42,817 nt of DNA from Actinomycetota bacterium (GCA_009704945.1 WLDG01000009.1:1-42817), one strand, 5' to 3'; numbered from the stretch's first letter, positions 17,877 through 27,842 are shown. The notes: generated by a model not told the origin, from the letters alone. Translations and numbers: made by a program.

Positions 17877-17921
17877 TACTCAAGCCAATCAGAAAAGATG
17901 ACAAACTGCAGGAAATTCGAG

Positions 17922-17994
17922 TGGGCCCTACCGGGCTCGAACCGATGACATCCACGGTGTAAGCGTGGCGCTCTACCAACTGAGCTAAAGGCCC
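17922..17994 (-). tRNA. tRNA-Val (anticodon TAC)
   Basis: Folds as a 73-nt cloverleaf on the minus strand. The acceptor stem GGGCCTT pairs with AGGGCCC, the D arm is TAGCTCAGTTGGTAGAGC, the anticodon loop CTTACAC gives TAC, the T arm is ATCGGTTCGAGCCCGGT, and the discriminator is A. CCA is not encoded (the next bases are CTC). Confidence 0.96.
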
Positions 17995-18020
17995 GGAGCG
18001 ATACTACTACAGAGTTGAAG

Positions 18021-18476
18021 CTAGAGCAGCTTCAAAGCTTCTCGATACTCGGCTAGATTACGTGCCTGACCAGGAGCAGTAACGAACTTGGCCACCACTA
18101 GCCCTTCACGATCAATTAGAAATGTAGCTCGGTTGGAAAAACCCTTATCCTCGAGAAAGACACCGTATTGGCGGCTAACTTCGCCGTGGGGCCAAAAGTC
18201 AGCAAGCAACTGAAATTCATAATCTTCGGCCTTGGCAAATGCGGCCTGCGTGTACTTGCTATCAACACTGATGGCTGCCAGCTCAACGGAGGCATCCTGA
18301 AAAATGCCTAAATTGTCTCTCAGCTCACACAGTTCCCCCGTGCAGACCCCAGAGAAAGAGAAGGGGTAGAAAACCAATGCCACGGGCTTGCCTAGGTGAT
18401 CGCTCAGCTTGAAATCCTCGCCATGCTGGTTGCTTAGGGTGAAATCTGGGGCTTTTTCTCCGACTGAAATGCTCAT
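18021..18476 (-). CDS. ahpE: AhpE-type peroxiredoxin
   Basis: Thiol peroxidase that reduces hydrogen peroxide and organic or peroxynitrite substrates. The 151-residue protein has the peroxidatic Cys45 in PFSFSGVCTGELCELRD, the form typical of actinobacterial AhpE, with a nearby Cys50 that could act as resolving residue. ATG 18476 has AAGGAG about 7 bp upstream, and TACCAT at 18508-18503 fits a -10 box. It is divergent from aceE with a 113-bp gap, the same neighbour relation as in M. tuberculosis. Confidence 0.92.
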   Translation of the reverse strand: MSISVGEKAPDFTLSNQHGEDFKLSDHLGKPVALVFYPFSFSGVCTGELCELRDNLGIFQDASVELAAISVDSKYTQAAFAKAEDYEFQLLADFWPHGEVSRQYGVFLEDKGFSNRATFLIDREGLVVAKFVTAPGQARNLAEYREALKLL

Positions 18477-18589
18477 AGGTGCTCCTTAGGGCTGATTGGT
18501 CCATGGTAAGCGGAAGGGTGGCTAGCTGAATAGACTTTACTAGCTCACAAAATGAGTAATCGGAAAATGGCCACGAAAAGAGGCTTAGC

Positions 18590-21313
18590 TTGTCGCTGAA
18601 CAACCAAGAAGCATTCTCGGTGAACACACCGGATAAAGATCCACAAGAGACCGCCGAGTGGCTGGAATCGCTTGATGCCCTTGCAAAATCGCAAGGACGA
18701 GGTCGTGCCCGCGAAGTGATGATGAATCTGCTTCGTCGCTCTCATGAGCTGCAGCTAAATGTGCCACTGGTACCAACTACCGATTACATCAACACCATCA
18801 GCCCTGAGGATGAACCGCAATTCCCGGGTGATGAGCTAACCGAGCGAACATATCGTGCTTGGATGAGATGGAATGCCGCCATCATGGTTCACCGAGCTCA
18901 GCGACCCGGCATTGCTGTTGGTGGACACATCTCAAGTTTTGCGTCAAGTGCATCTCTATATGAAGTTGGCTTCAACCACTTTTTCAAAGGTCACGACCAT
19001 CCAGCAGGTGCTGATCAAATTTTTATTCAAGGGCATGCCTCGCCAGGACCATATGCAAGAGCATTTCTGGAAGGAAGAATTTCTGAAGCGGAGATGGATT
19101 CTTTCCGTCAGGAAAAATCTCGTCCGACTCGAGGCTTACCGTCATATCCGCACCCTCGGTTGATGCCAGATTTCTGGCAATTCCCAACGGTTTCCATGGG
19201 CCTTGGTCCAATCAATGCAATTTACCAAGCTCAGTTCAATCGCTACTTGATGGCTCGAGGTTTCAAAGACACTTCGCAGCAGCACGTGTGGGCGTTCCTG
19301 GGTGATGGTGAACTGGATGAAGTTGAAAGCCGTGGTGCTTTGCAGCTGGCTGCTAATGAAAATCTGGACAACCTTACTTTTGTCGTAAACGCCAACCTGC
19401 AGCGTTTGGATGGCCCGGTTCGTGGAAACGGAAAAATCATTCAGGAGCTTGAAAGCTTCTTCCGAGGCGCTGGCTGGAACGTGATTAAGGTCATTTGGGG
19501 TCGCGAATGGGACCGGCTCCTTTCTAAAGACACTGATGGCGCACTCGTGGAATTGATGAATAAGACTCCAGATGGCGACTATCAGACCTATAAGACCGAA
19601 GATGGCGCCTTTGTGCGTGAAAACTTCTTCGCTCGTGATCCGCGAACACTGCAGCTTGTCTCAGACATGAGTGACGCAGATATTTGGGCTCTCAAGCGCG
19701 GTGGTCACGATTACCGCAAGATTTATGCCGCTTATCAAGCAGCTGTCAGCCACAAGGGCCAGCCAACCGTCATCATTGCCAAGACCATCAAGGGGTACGG
19801 TCTAGGAAAGAGCTTTGAGGGTAGAAACGCAACTCACCAGATGAAGAAGCTGAAGATTGAAGATCTCAAGCGATTCAGGGACGAAATGCGAGTTCCAATT
19901 AGCGATGCTGAGCTTGAGAAGGATCCTTACATGCCTCCTTACTTCAAGCCAGCAGATTCATCCCCAGAGCTTCAATACATGCATGAGCGAAGAAAGCAAC
20001 TTGGTGGCTATTTGCCTGAGCGCCGAAGCAAGTACGTGTCTTTCAACTTGCCAGAAGACAAGGCATATGAGGTTCCCAGAAAGGGATCCGGCAATCAAGA
20101 AGTTGCAACCACAATGGCATTTGTTCGCATGCTCAAAGACGTCATGAAATCAGAGGGAACTGGCCAGAGAATTCAGCTCATCATTCCTGACGAAGCTAGG
20201 ACTTTTGGAATGGATGCGTTCTTCCCAACCTCCATGATTTACAACCCCCATGGTCAGAAGTACATGTCAGTTGATAGAGAACTACTGCTCAGCTACAAGG
20301 AGAGCGAACACGGCCAAATTCTTCACACAGGCATTAATGAGGCCGGCTCGGTTGCTGCGTTCACTGCTAGTGGCTCTTCTTACGCAACTCATGGCCAGGC
20401 AATCATTCCAATCTATGTCTTCTACTCGATGTTCGGGTTCCAAAGAACAGCAGATTCCATCTGGCTAGCTGGCGATCAGATGGTACGCGGTTTCATGATT
20501 GGTGCGACAGCAGGAAGAACAACTTTGACTGGTGAAGGTCTGCAACATGCTGACGGACACTCCCCTGTTATTGCATCCACTAATGCCGCAGTTATTTCAT
20601 ACGATCCGGCATACGGTTATGAGATTGCTCATATTGTTAAGTCTGGTATGGAGCGGATGTATGGAGGCACACATCCGGATCCAAACGTCATGTATTACAT
20701 AACTGTCTATAACGAGCCAATGCTGCAACCGGCAGAACCCGAGAATCTTGATACAGAGGGGCTTCTGCGAGGAATCTACTTGCTAAACAAGAACGCAAAA
20801 CCTGGTGTTAAAGCTCAGATCCTTGCTTCTGGTGTTGCCGTTCCTTGGGCACTTGAAGCTCAGGAGCTTCTGGCTGAGTGGGGAGTCTCGGCAGACGTCT
20901 GGTCTGTTACAAGTTGGATTGAATTGCGAAGAGATGGCGTCAAGGTTGATGAGCACAATTTCTTGCAGCCAGATGCGCCAAGAGCTGTTTCCTATTTGGC
21001 CCAGAAGTTAGCGACAGCAGAGGGACCATTCCTAGGAGTTTCCGACTACACCCACACCTTGCAAGACATGATTAGACCGTGGGTTCCGGGTGACTATGCA
21101 ACCCTGGGAGCAGACGGATTTGGATTCTCAGATACAAGACCTGCTGCGCGTCGTTATTTCAAAATCGATGGTCCATCAATTGTTGTGCGAGTGCTTGAAC
21201 AGTTGGTAGCCCAAGGAAAAATTGAAAAGAGTATCCCCGCTAAGGCGATTGAGAAGTATCGCTTGTACGACGTGAGTGCCGGCACCAGTGGATCGGCCGG
21301 TGGTGACGCCTAA
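18590..21313 (+). CDS. aceE: pyruvate dehydrogenase E1, homodimeric
   Basis: Decarboxylates pyruvate with thiamine diphosphate and acetylates the E2 lipoyl group. The 907-residue protein matches the single-chain E1 class: [20 protein letters not shown] near the N-terminus, the TPP/Mg motif beginning [16 protein letters not shown] at residue 238 and continuing to NANLQRLDG, and the transketolase pyrimidine domain around [19 protein letters not shown]. The TTG at 18590 is chosen because AGAGG lies 6 bp upstream; GTG 18620 is an in-frame alternative. TAGACT at 18531-18536 may be its -10. E2 (sucB) and E3 (lpdA) are 16 kb upstream. Its end overlaps the next gene by up to 38 bp. Confidence 0.96.
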   Translation: MSLNNQEAFSVNTPDKDPQETAEWLESLDALAKSQGRGRAREVMMNLLRRSHELQLNVPLVPTTDYINTISPEDEPQFPGDELTERTYRAWMRWNAAIMVHRAQRPGIAVGGHISSFASSASLYEVGFNHFFKGHDHPAGADQIFIQGHASPGPYARAFLEGRISEAEMDSFRQEKSRPTRGLPSYPHPRLMPDFWQFPTVSMGLGPINAIYQAQFNRYLMARGFKDTSQQHVWAFLGDGELDEVESRGALQLAANENLDNLTFVVNANLQRLDGPVRGNGKIIQELESFFRGAGWNVIKVIWGREWDRLLSKDTDGALVELMNKTPDGDYQTYKTEDGAFVRENFFARDPRTLQLVSDMSDADIWALKRGGHDYRKIYAAYQAAVSHKGQPTVIIAKTIKGYGLGKSFEGRNATHQMKKLKIEDLKRFRDEMRVPISDAELEKDPYMPPYFKPADSSPELQYMHERRKQLGGYLPERRSKYVSFNLPEDKAYEVPRKGSGNQEVATTMAFVRMLKDVMKSEGTGQRIQLIIPDEARTFGMDAFFPTSMIYNPHGQKYMSVDRELLLSYKESEHGQILHTGINEAGSVAAFTASGSSYATHGQAIIPIYVFYSMFGFQRTADSIWLAGDQMVRGFMIGATAGRTTLTGEGLQHADGHSPVIASTNAAVISYDPAYGYEIAHIVKSGMERMYGGTHPDPNVMYYITVYNEPMLQPAEPENLDTEGLLRGIYLLNKNAKPGVKAQILASGVAVPWALEAQELLAEWGVSADVWSVTSWIELRRDGVKVDEHNFLQPDAPRAVSYLAQKLATAEGPFLGVSDYTHTLQDMIRPWVPGDYATLGADGFGFSDTRPAARRYFKIDGPSIVVRVLEQLVAQGKIEKSIPAKAIEKYRLYDVSAGTSGSAGGDA

Positions 21314-22460
21314 GCACCTACCGTGGCTGAGGTCAATCGCAGGTGACCTCGCAACTGCAACGCTATCCAGGTTGGAGGAGACCCTTCCCTGGTATAGAGA
21401 CATGCCACCGGCTCGCAGAGCGGCCGTTGGAAATGTCGCGCAGAGCGGTATCAGTAGCTTTATTCAGTGGTACGAGGACCCCACTTCCCAACCCTGGGTT
21501 GCGGCTGATGTTTTTGCTGCCGCGCCTCGCGAACTTCTCAGGTCAATATCTCTTCAAGAGACTTTGCAGCTAATTCATGTGGTTGTTCAAATGGTGGAAG
21601 AGCGAGTAGTCGCTGAACACCCAGAACTGCAAGAGGCAGTCTTGCGTTACTCGAGAGACATCGCTTTCTCTGCGGCTGACGTTTATGCTCGGGCGGCTGA
21701 GGCAAGAGGTCTCTGGGATGCTCGATTAGAAGCATTGGTGGTGGACAGCATCATCAGTGGAGAAACGTCTCAAGAAATCAACTCCCGAGTGGCTGCTCTT
21801 GGGTGGCGAGCTGATGGCCAAGTCGCGGTGTTACTCGGGACGCGACTGGAATCACCTGACCCAGATTTGATTAGAAAAATTGCTCGAAAGCTAGATGGTG
21901 ATGTCCTGATTGGTGTCCAGGGAAGACGCCAAGTTGTGGTGATTGGCCTGCTCACCCACGCGGAGAATCCCAATAAGAAAATTCTGGAAATTGCACTTTC
22001 ACTAAAAGACCTTTTTGGCGCTGGCGATCTGATGCTGGGTCCGACGGTGGCCGCAGTTTCAGATTCGGCTCGCTCTGCTAAAGCCGCTTTAGCTGCCTTA
22101 TCGGTTGCTGCCAGCCGTGAAGGACTGACTAGACCGACGTTAGCTGATGATCTACTACCTGAGCGAATGCTGGCTGGCGACCAGCTTGCCAAGCAGACCT
22201 TAATCAATAGCTATTACCTTCCACTGGTGTCGGGGTCTCAGGACTTATTAACTACGCTTCGCGCCTATTTGGAGCACGGCGGTTCTTTAGAAGCCACTGC
22301 TAAGTCTTTGTTTGTCCACGCAAATACGGTTCGATATCGTCTTCGCAGGATTCAAGAGCTAATTGGTGAAGATGTCACTGACGCACGAGTTGCGTTTGTC
22401 GTTCAAACTGCCATCGTGGTTGGCCTGATCAGCGACACTGAAAGCGGAGTGAGGAGGTAG
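21276..22460 (+). CDS. fasR: PucR-type regulator of fatty acid synthesis (FasR-like)
   Basis: A 394-residue DNA-binding protein directly before fabD. The C-terminus (about 320-385) has a PucR/CdaR helix-turn-helix: [20 protein letters not shown] followed by [20 protein letters not shown]. The N-terminal part ([20 protein letters not shown]) matches homologues found between aceE and fabD in actinobacteria (Rv2242; FasR/SCO2386 of Streptomyces, an activator of fab genes). That it controls the fab operon here is inference from place and family. The start is uncertain: GTG codons at 21276, 21288, 21300 and 21303 are all in frame with no clear ribosome site, so overlap with aceE is 11-38 bp. Confidence 0.85.
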   Translation: MPAPVDRPVVTPKHLPWLRSIAGDLATATLSRLEETLPWYRDMPPARRAAVGNVAQSGISSFIQWYEDPTSQPWVAADVFAAAPRELLRSISLQETLQLIHVVVQMVEERVVAEHPELQEAVLRYSRDIAFSAADVYARAAEARGLWDARLEALVVDSIISGETSQEINSRVAALGWRADGQVAVLLGTRLESPDPDLIRKIARKLDGDVLIGVQGRRQVVVIGLLTHAENPNKKILEIALSLKDLFGAGDLMLGPTVAAVSDSARSAKAALAALSVAASREGLTRPTLADDLLPERMLAGDQLAKQTLINSYYLPLVSGSQDLLTTLRAYLEHGGSLEATAKSLFVHANTVRYRLRRIQELIGEDVTDARVAFVVQTAIVVGLISDTESGVRR

Positions 22461-22461
22461 T

Positions 22462-23355
22462 TTGCTAATTCTCGCTTGCCCAGGGCAGGGATCTCAGTCG
22501 AAGGGATTCCTGCAAGAATGGCTTGATCACTACCCCACCCTACGTGGTCGCCTTGATGAGCTTTCTAACTTCGCTGGCATGGACCTAGTCGCACTTGGAA
22601 CCCAAGCCGAAGAAGAAGAACTTAGAAATACTGCCGTTGCGCAGAGATTAATTGTTGCCTCAGGAATCGCGATAGCCAGGGAAGTTTTCGCCGCACAGAA
22701 AATTGATGGGGTTGTCGGCCATTCGGTTGGGGAAATTACTGCCGCAGCCATTGCAGGTGTTTTGACTGATGAAGATGCAATGCGATTAGTTGCAGTTCGA
22801 GCCGACGCGATGGCCGAAGCTGCTTCTCTTACTCCAAGTTCAATGGCCGCAGTTTTAGGTGGGGATCAGGCTCTGGTTCTAGCAACTCTAGAAAACCTTG
22901 GCCTTGAGCCAGCCAATCTCAACGGAGCTGGCCAGATAGTTGCCGCAGGCTCAAAGAAGAAAATACTGCAACTTGTTGCAAGCCCGCCCGAAAAGGCCAG
23001 GGTTATTGAATTGAAAGTAGCTGGCGCTTTCCACACAAGCTTCATGGAGAGTGCTGTCGACAAGGTGAGAAGTTTTGCAAGCCAGCTTTCTGCGCGTCAA
23101 CCAGTTATGAAGACTTGGACCAACGCCACCGGCGAAAACATATCCTCAGGTCAGCAATTCTTAGATCTCATCGTTAATCAAATTTCTCAGCCAGTGAGAT
23201 GGGATCTGTGTATGGAAAGCCTGAATCAACCTGGCAACCAACTGGTGGAACTTCCACCAGCGGGCGCTTTAGCGGGACTGCTAAAGCGGGGAGCCGATAA
23301 AGTTTTGAGCGTTGCCCTTAAGAGCCCCGGTGATTTATCAAAGGTGAACCCATGA
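22462..23355 (+). CDS. fabD: malonyl-CoA:ACP transacylase
   Basis: Loads malonyl groups onto acyl carrier protein for chain extension. The 297-residue protein has the N-terminal CPGQGSQ oxyanion motif, the nucleophile Ser88 in GHSVGE, and the catalytic histidine in GAFHTSFME. Its TTG start at 22462 has GGAGG 4 bp upstream, straddling the end of the regulator gene. It overlaps fabH by ATGA. Gene order fabD-fabH-acpP-fabF is that of Streptomyces and other type II FAS actinobacteria. Confidence 0.96.
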   Translation: MLILACPGQGSQSKGFLQEWLDHYPTLRGRLDELSNFAGMDLVALGTQAEEEELRNTAVAQRLIVASGIAIAREVFAAQKIDGVVGHSVGEITAAAIAGVLTDEDAMRLVAVRADAMAEAASLTPSSMAAVLGGDQALVLATLENLGLEPANLNGAGQIVAAGSKKKILQLVASPPEKARVIELKVAGAFHTSFMESAVDKVRSFASQLSARQPVMKTWTNATGENISSGQQFLDLIVNQISQPVRWDLCMESLNQPGNQLVELPPAGALAGLLKRGADKVLSVALKSPGDLSKVNP

Positions 23356-24350
23356 AGCAGCTGAAACAAACCACTCCAGTTCAGTTCTCAAAGATTTACT
23401 CGTTAGGAGCAGCTCGAGGTGAGCGCTCTGTAACCAATGATGAGATTTCCGGACCCATTGATTCCAGCGATGAATGGATTAGACAGCGGACCGGCATTGT
23501 CACTAGACGACGGGCTGAATCCAAAACTTCTTTGATGGATTTATCGGTTAGTGCGGCAAAAGAAGCTATTGAGAAATCCAAAGTAAACCCAGCAGAAATA
23601 GATGCGGTAATACTTGCAACTATTTCTTTCCCTTATCAAACCCCATCTGGCGCCACGCTTTTGGCGGAGTTGGTTGGCGCGACGGATGCTGCTGCATATG
23701 ACATCTCAGCAGCCTGCGCGGGATACTGCTATGGAATAGCTCAAGCTGATTCCCTAATCCGTTCTGGTACGGCTCGCTATGTCTTGGTCGTGGGTGCAGA
23801 AAAGCTTTCAGACTTCATTGATCCAACTGATCGTTCGATCAGCTTCTTGCTAGGTGATGGTGCAGGCGCAGCCGTTGTTGGACCAAGTGACCATGCAGGC
23901 ATATCCAAAACAGTTTGGGGATCTGATGGCAGTAATTGGGACAAGGTTGGGATGACTGGATCTTTGATTGATTTTCGCGACGGCAAACTGCCTTGGCCAA
24001 CATTGGTGCAAGAGGGTCAATCTGTATTTCGCTGGGCGGTTTGGGAAATGGTTAAGGTTGCCAAAGAAGCACTAAAAGAATCTGGCCTGGAGCCAGCAGA
24101 CCTTGCCGCACTTGTCACTCACCAGGCTAATGTTCGAATAATCGACGAGTTCGCAAAGCAACTCGGGCTTCCCGACACGGTAGTTGTGGCTAAGGACATC
24201 GTTGACACGGGGAACACTTCCGCTGCCTCCATTCCGCTGGCAATGCATCGCCTGCTAGCTGAAGGACAGGTGAAATCTGGCGGATATGCCTTGCAAATTG
24301 GTTTCGGAGCGGGGCTTGCCTATGCGGCCCAAGTGGTTGAACTCCCCTAA
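23352..24350 (+). CDS. fabH: beta-ketoacyl-ACP synthase III
   Basis: Starts fatty acid synthesis by condensing acyl-CoA with malonyl-ACP; in actinobacteria it usually accepts branched primers. The 332-residue protein has the Cys-His-Asn triad: Cys122 in SAACAGYCYG, His in VTHQANVRII, and Asn in GNTSAASIPLAM. ATG 23352 overlaps the fabD stop. The N-terminal 13 residues before IYSLGAARGE are longer than usual but no later start is better placed. Confidence 0.95.
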   Translation: MKQLKQTTPVQFSKIYSLGAARGERSVTNDEISGPIDSSDEWIRQRTGIVTRRRAESKTSLMDLSVSAAKEAIEKSKVNPAEIDAVILATISFPYQTPSGATLLAELVGATDAAAYDISAACAGYCYGIAQADSLIRSGTARYVLVVGAEKLSDFIDPTDRSISFLLGDGAGAAVVGPSDHAGISKTVWGSDGSNWDKVGMTGSLIDFRDGKLPWPTLVQEGQSVFRWAVWEMVKVAKEALKESGLEPADLAALVTHQANVRIIDEFAKQLGLPDTVVVAKDIVDTGNTSAASIPLAMHRLLAEGQVKSGGYALQIGFGAGLAYAAQVVELP

Positions 24351-24384
24351 AATGAAGCAGCACTAACCCAAATAGGAGATTTTC

Positions 24385-24633
24385 ATGGCACTTTCTGAAC
24401 TGGATGTTTTGGCCGGTCTAGCTGAGCTAGTAAATGATGAGACTGGCATTGCAGCTGATGCGGTTCAAATGGACAAGTCCTTTACGGATGACCTGGACAT
24501 CGACTCAATCTCCATGATGACAATCGTGGTCAACGCCGAGGACAAATTCGGCGTGAAAATTCCAGATGAAGAAGTCAAGAATTTGATCACTGTGGCTGAT
24601 GCAGTGAAATACATAACTGCCAATCAGGGCTAA
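24385..24633 (+). CDS. acpP: acyl carrier protein
   Basis: Carries the growing acyl chain on a 4'-phosphopantetheine arm. The 82-residue acidic protein has the attachment Ser41 in DLDIDSISMMT; the DSIS form replaces the more common DSLS/DSLD. The ATG has AGGAG 6-10 bp upstream, and the 34-bp gap after fabH is the largest inside the operon, allowing its own strong translation start. Confidence 0.97.
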   Translation: MALSELDVLAGLAELVNDETGIAADAVQMDKSFTDDLDIDSISMMTIVVNAEDKFGVKIPDEEVKNLITVADAVKYITANQG

Positions 24634-24638
24634 TTACT

Positions 24639-25871
24639 TTGCGTCGAGTCGTCGTAACTGGCATTGGGGCAACCACTCCACTGGCCGGTGATGCGCTTGG
24701 CAGCTGGAAATCTCTCCTGCAAGGAGAGTCAGGGATTCGATCGCTGAATTACGAGTGGGTCGAAAAATACGAGCTACCCGTAACCTTTGCGGGGACCATC
24801 AAGGTTCCTGCCAGTGAGAAGCTAACTCCGCAGGAAGCCAAGCGATTGGACCCTTCCTCGCAGCTGGCTCTGGTGTCTGCTCGTGAGGCATGGGAGGACG
24901 CTGGTTCACCCGAGGTGTCACCCGAACGCCTCGCAGTTGATTTTGCAACTGGCATCGGTGGTGTTTGGACTTTGCTAGACGCATACGACATTCTCAAAGA
25001 ACGTGGACCACGCAGAGTGCTCCCGATGACCGTTCCTATGCTCATGCCCAATGGTCCCGCTGCTGCGATTGGAATGGACTTGGGTGCTCGAGCTGGCGTT
25101 AGAACTGCAGTTTCGGCCTGTGCATCTGGCAATGAATCAATTGCCAATGCCTTCCAAAGAATCAGAATCGGTGACGCGGATGTGGTGGTAGCAGGTGGCG
25201 CTGAAGCGGCCATCCATCCACTCCCAATAGCTGCTTTTGCCGCAATGCAGGCGCTAAGTAAAAGAAATGCTGAGCCAACTAAAGCCTCCAGGCCTTATGA
25301 CGTCGATCGAGATGGATTTGTCATGGGTGAGGGCGCTGGTTCGTTGGTGCTTGAGGAGTACGAGTTTGCGAAGGCAAGAGGTGCAAAAATCTATTGCGAG
25401 ATTGTTGGCGCTGCCGTGACTTCGGATGCCTACCACATCACTGCACCAGATCCAGAGGGTTCAGGAGCTGCAAGAGCTGTTCTTGGGGCGTTGGAACAAG
25501 CTGGTGCTTCGCCGACAGAGGTAGAGCATGTAAATGCTCATGCCACATCGACTCCGGTAGGTGACATCGCTGAGTTCACCGCTCTAAAGCGCGTCTTTGG
25601 CGACCACACCAAAAACCTGGTGGTGGCTGCGACCAAGAGTTCAACTGGACACTTGCTTGGTGGTGCGGGAGCCATAGAAGCAATCTTCACGATTCTTGCC
25701 CTTAAAGAGCAGATGTGCCCAGGGACACTAAATTTGGATAACCAGGATCCAGCCATCGAATTGCATGTTCCAAGGCAGTCAACTTCACTGAGCCGTCACG
25801 ATGCGGTTGCAATCAGCAATAGTTTCGGGTTTGGCGGTCACAACGCCGTGCTGGCATTCCGAAACCTTTAG
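24639..25871 (+). CDS. fabF: beta-ketoacyl-ACP synthase II
   Basis: Elongates acyl-ACP with malonyl-ACP. The 410-residue protein has the Cys-His-His site: Cys161 in AVSACASGNES, His in VNAHATSTPVGD and His in SSTGHLLGGAGAIEA. It starts at TTG 24639, 5 bp after acpP, with no strong ribosome site, so it probably depends on acpP translation. Its TAG overlaps the TAA of the convergent DUF3145 gene (TTAG at 25868-25871). Confidence 0.96.
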   Translation: MRRVVVTGIGATTPLAGDALGSWKSLLQGESGIRSLNYEWVEKYELPVTFAGTIKVPASEKLTPQEAKRLDPSSQLALVSAREAWEDAGSPEVSPERLAVDFATGIGGVWTLLDAYDILKERGPRRVLPMTVPMLMPNGPAAAIGMDLGARAGVRTAVSACASGNESIANAFQRIRIGDADVVVAGGAEAAIHPLPIAAFAAMQALSKRNAEPTKASRPYDVDRDGFVMGEGAGSLVLEEYEFAKARGAKIYCEIVGAAVTSDAYHITAPDPEGSGAARAVLGALEQAGASPTEVEHVNAHATSTPVGDIAEFTALKRVFGDHTKNLVVAATKSSTGHLLGGAGAIEAIFTILALKEQMCPGTLNLDNQDPAIELHVPRQSTSLSRHDAVAISNSFGFGGHNAVLAFRNL

Positions 25872-26266
25872 CCCACGTTTCTGAGCCCCTCTAACGCGAA
25901 CTTCCCCGCCCTAAGGGGCTCTAAGAGATCCAGCCAGGCCTGACCAGAACTGACCCGCAGAAGCCTCTCAAACTCCCTCAGAGAGCCGTTAGAACGCTGG
26001 ATCAGGAGTTCTAGGTGACCGAGTCTCAGCACAGGCTCTCCAGCCTGGTCCAGGGCCAGCTGAATTAGACCCAACCGCGCCTCAAACAAAAACAACGATG
26101 GATCTGAGCTGAACTGAGATATCTCAAAGGACTGGCAATGCTTCACTAAATCAAAGGAGAGCTGCTGGGCTTCTCCATCGCTCAGCAATCCGGTGGTTCG
26201 AGCCTGGAAAGTTCTGGGGTTAGCCGGTTGAGTAAACCAGCGAACCGACAAGTCCTGGGCGAGCAT
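25868..26266 (-). CDS. DUF3145 family protein; true start probably upstream
   Basis: From the first ATG (26266) it encodes 132 residues. The C-terminus (EFERLLRVSSGQAWLDLLEP followed by LRAG) resembles the end of DUF3145, a roughly 160-residue actinobacterial family of unknown function usually found beside fabF. The family N-terminus (a hydrophobic strand, then WA...LG and a FxWxxQP segment) seems to continue upstream of this ATG: the in-frame codons 26317-26267 read IWLLSVSRENLAIVESR, which leads into MLAQDLSVRWFTQP. That extension contains no ATG, GTG or TTG before an in-frame TAG at 26362-26360. TACGTT lies exactly 7 bases before an ATC at 26317, so a leaderless ATC start (149 residues) is possible. 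Otherwise the gene is N-terminally truncated or the sequence has an error. Confidence 0.7.
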   Translation of the reverse strand: MLAQDLSVRWFTQPANPRTFQARTTGLLSDGEAQQLSFDLVKHCQSFEISQFSSDPSLFLFEARLGLIQLALDQAGEPVLRLGHLELLIQRSNGSLREFERLLRVSSGQAWLDLLEPLRAGKFALEGLRNVG

Positions 26267-26408
26267 GCGAGATTCAACAATCGCTAAGTTTTCGCGACTA
26301 ACGCTGAGTAGCCAGATGTCAGTAAACGTAAGAGCCTCCGATTCAGTCTGCGTCTTCCCCTACGCCCTGAATCGGTACCTTCAGACTAAGTCAAGTTGCT
26401 TCAAAAAG

Positions 26409-27842
26409 TCAAAATGTTTTTCGCTTTTCCTCTTGGATTCGAATGGCTTCGAGGTCGCTGAGTTTTCGAAGGCCCGCAAAGGAATTACTTAGTCGATGAT
26501 TCGACTTTAGCTGTTGATTTTTGTCGAGGAAATTCCAGTAACCGGCTGTGAATGGACAAGCATCCTCTCCTACCCGAATCTTTGGATTAAGAGGGCAGTC
26601 TTTGCAGTAATTAGTCATTTTTGACAGGTATGCACCGCCTGCGGCGTATGGCTTAGTGCTCATCATTCCACCATCGGCAAAAAGGCTCATACCGATAGTG
26701 TTCGCCGGCATTACCCAAGGCGTTCCATCGACGAAAGCATCGATGAACCAATCATTTACTTCTGATGGGAGATATCCTCGCTGCAGGGAGTGATTGCCTA
26801 GAATCATCAGCCTTGGAATGTGGTGCAACCATGCGTTATCTCTAAGGTCGGAAAGACTGGAACGCAGACAATTCGCTTGAAGATCGGTTGGTTCTAAATC
26901 AGTCATGAAGCTCGGAAGAGGCACGTTGGCCTTGAGTTCATTTTTTGAGGAATAATCCTCGCCAAATTGCCAATAGAGGTGCCAAACATAATCGCGCCAG
27001 CCAATAATTTGCCGAATAAAGCCTTCGACACTCTGGAGTCTTGCATTACCTGATCGAAATGCCTGCTCGGCAGCTCTCACAACTTCTATTGGATCGAGCA
27101 AGCCAAGATTCATAGGTGCACTCAAAAGTGAATGACTCATTGCCCAACTCCTCGAATCCACAGCGTCCTCGTAGGGACCAAATAGATCGAGCCGATGTTC
27201 AATGAAATGTTGCAATGCATTCAGGGCTTGTTCCCGATTTCCGGCAAACTTTCGAGGTCCGTCGTTTCCTAGAAAGACAGCTCCCTCACTTTCCAAATGA
27301 TCAAGTTCTCGTCTTACCTGCGCATCAATTTCATCTTCAAGTGGCTGCCATGGAAGTTGAACGTCCAGAGTGGTTTTTGGCGGTGGAAGTCGGTTTTCTT
27401 GATCGAAGTTCCACGCTCCCCCAGAAGGCTCTAGCTCGTCCATCAAAACATTCAGTCGTTGACGTTGCTTGCGATAAAAGTCTTCCAACCTCAATCGCTT
27501 TGATGCTGTGGCAAAGCTCTCCCAATCCTGCTCACTTGAGCAGAATCCCCTGGCAGGCGAAACCTCAACTTCAAGTTGGGAAACTAGCCTGCGAAACGGG
27601 TAGCTGGTGGGATTGATGGCACTGGTGACTCCCCTGTTATCACTCAGGAGATCGCGATAACTGTCCAATTCGACCATTTTGACTCCAGGCTCCAGGGCCT
27701 TGCTCCGAAGCGCATAGAGAATCAGGTGAGCCTTCTGCCGGTGGTAACGCCGCTTTAAGAATTGGCTCTTTACTATTGGCAGCAAAATATCGCCACCGAG
27801 CCCAAAATGAGGTCCCAATTGATCAGCAAATAACAGTTGCAA
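26409..27842 (-). CDS. phrB: iron-sulfur bacterial photolyase, (6-4) type (FeS-BCP)
   Basis: Light-driven repair of UV (6-4) photoproducts using FAD and a 4Fe-4S cluster. The 477-residue protein belongs to the photolyase-related family of Agrobacterium PhrB. Four cysteines, C325 (QANCLRS), C413 and C416 (NYCKDC) and C429 (EDACPF), are spaced 88, 3 and 13 residues apart, the same spacing as the PhrB cluster ligands C350/C438/C441/C454 as I recall them. FAD-domain motifs include GWRDYVWHLYW, WLHHIPRLMILGN and PWVMPANTIGMSLFADGG. It begins at TTG 27842 with no ribosome site and a TAGGTG box 7 bases upstream, suggesting a leaderless message. It is divergent from thymidine kinase. Fits a sunlit-water lifestyle. 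Confidence 0.93.
   Translation of the reverse strand: MQLLFADQLGPHFGLGGDILLPIVKSQFLKRRYHRQKAHLILYALRSKALEPGVKMVELDSYRDLLSDNRGVTSAINPTSYPFRRLVSQLEVEVSPARGFCSSEQDWESFATASKRLRLEDFYRKQRQRLNVLMDELEPSGGAWNFDQENRLPPPKTTLDVQLPWQPLEDEIDAQVRRELDHLESEGAVFLGNDGPRKFAGNREQALNALQHFIEHRLDLFGPYEDAVDSRSWAMSHSLLSAPMNLGLLDPIEVVRAAEQAFRSGNARLQSVEGFIRQIIGWRDYVWHLYWQFGEDYSSKNELKANVPLPSFMTDLEPTDLQANCLRSSLSDLRDNAWLHHIPRLMILGNHSLQRGYLPSEVNDWFIDAFVDGTPWVMPANTIGMSLFADGGMMSTKPYAAGGAYLSKMTNYCKDCPLNPKIRVGEDACPFTAGYWNFLDKNQQLKSNHRLSNSFAGLRKLSDLEAIRIQEEKRKTF

Noticed and set aside
25883-25921. Hairpin GAGCCCCT (25883-25890) with AGGGGCTC (25914-25921) after fabF as terminator
   Set aside because: It lies inside the DUF3145 coding region, has a 23-base loop and no T tract on the plus strand; probably incidental.
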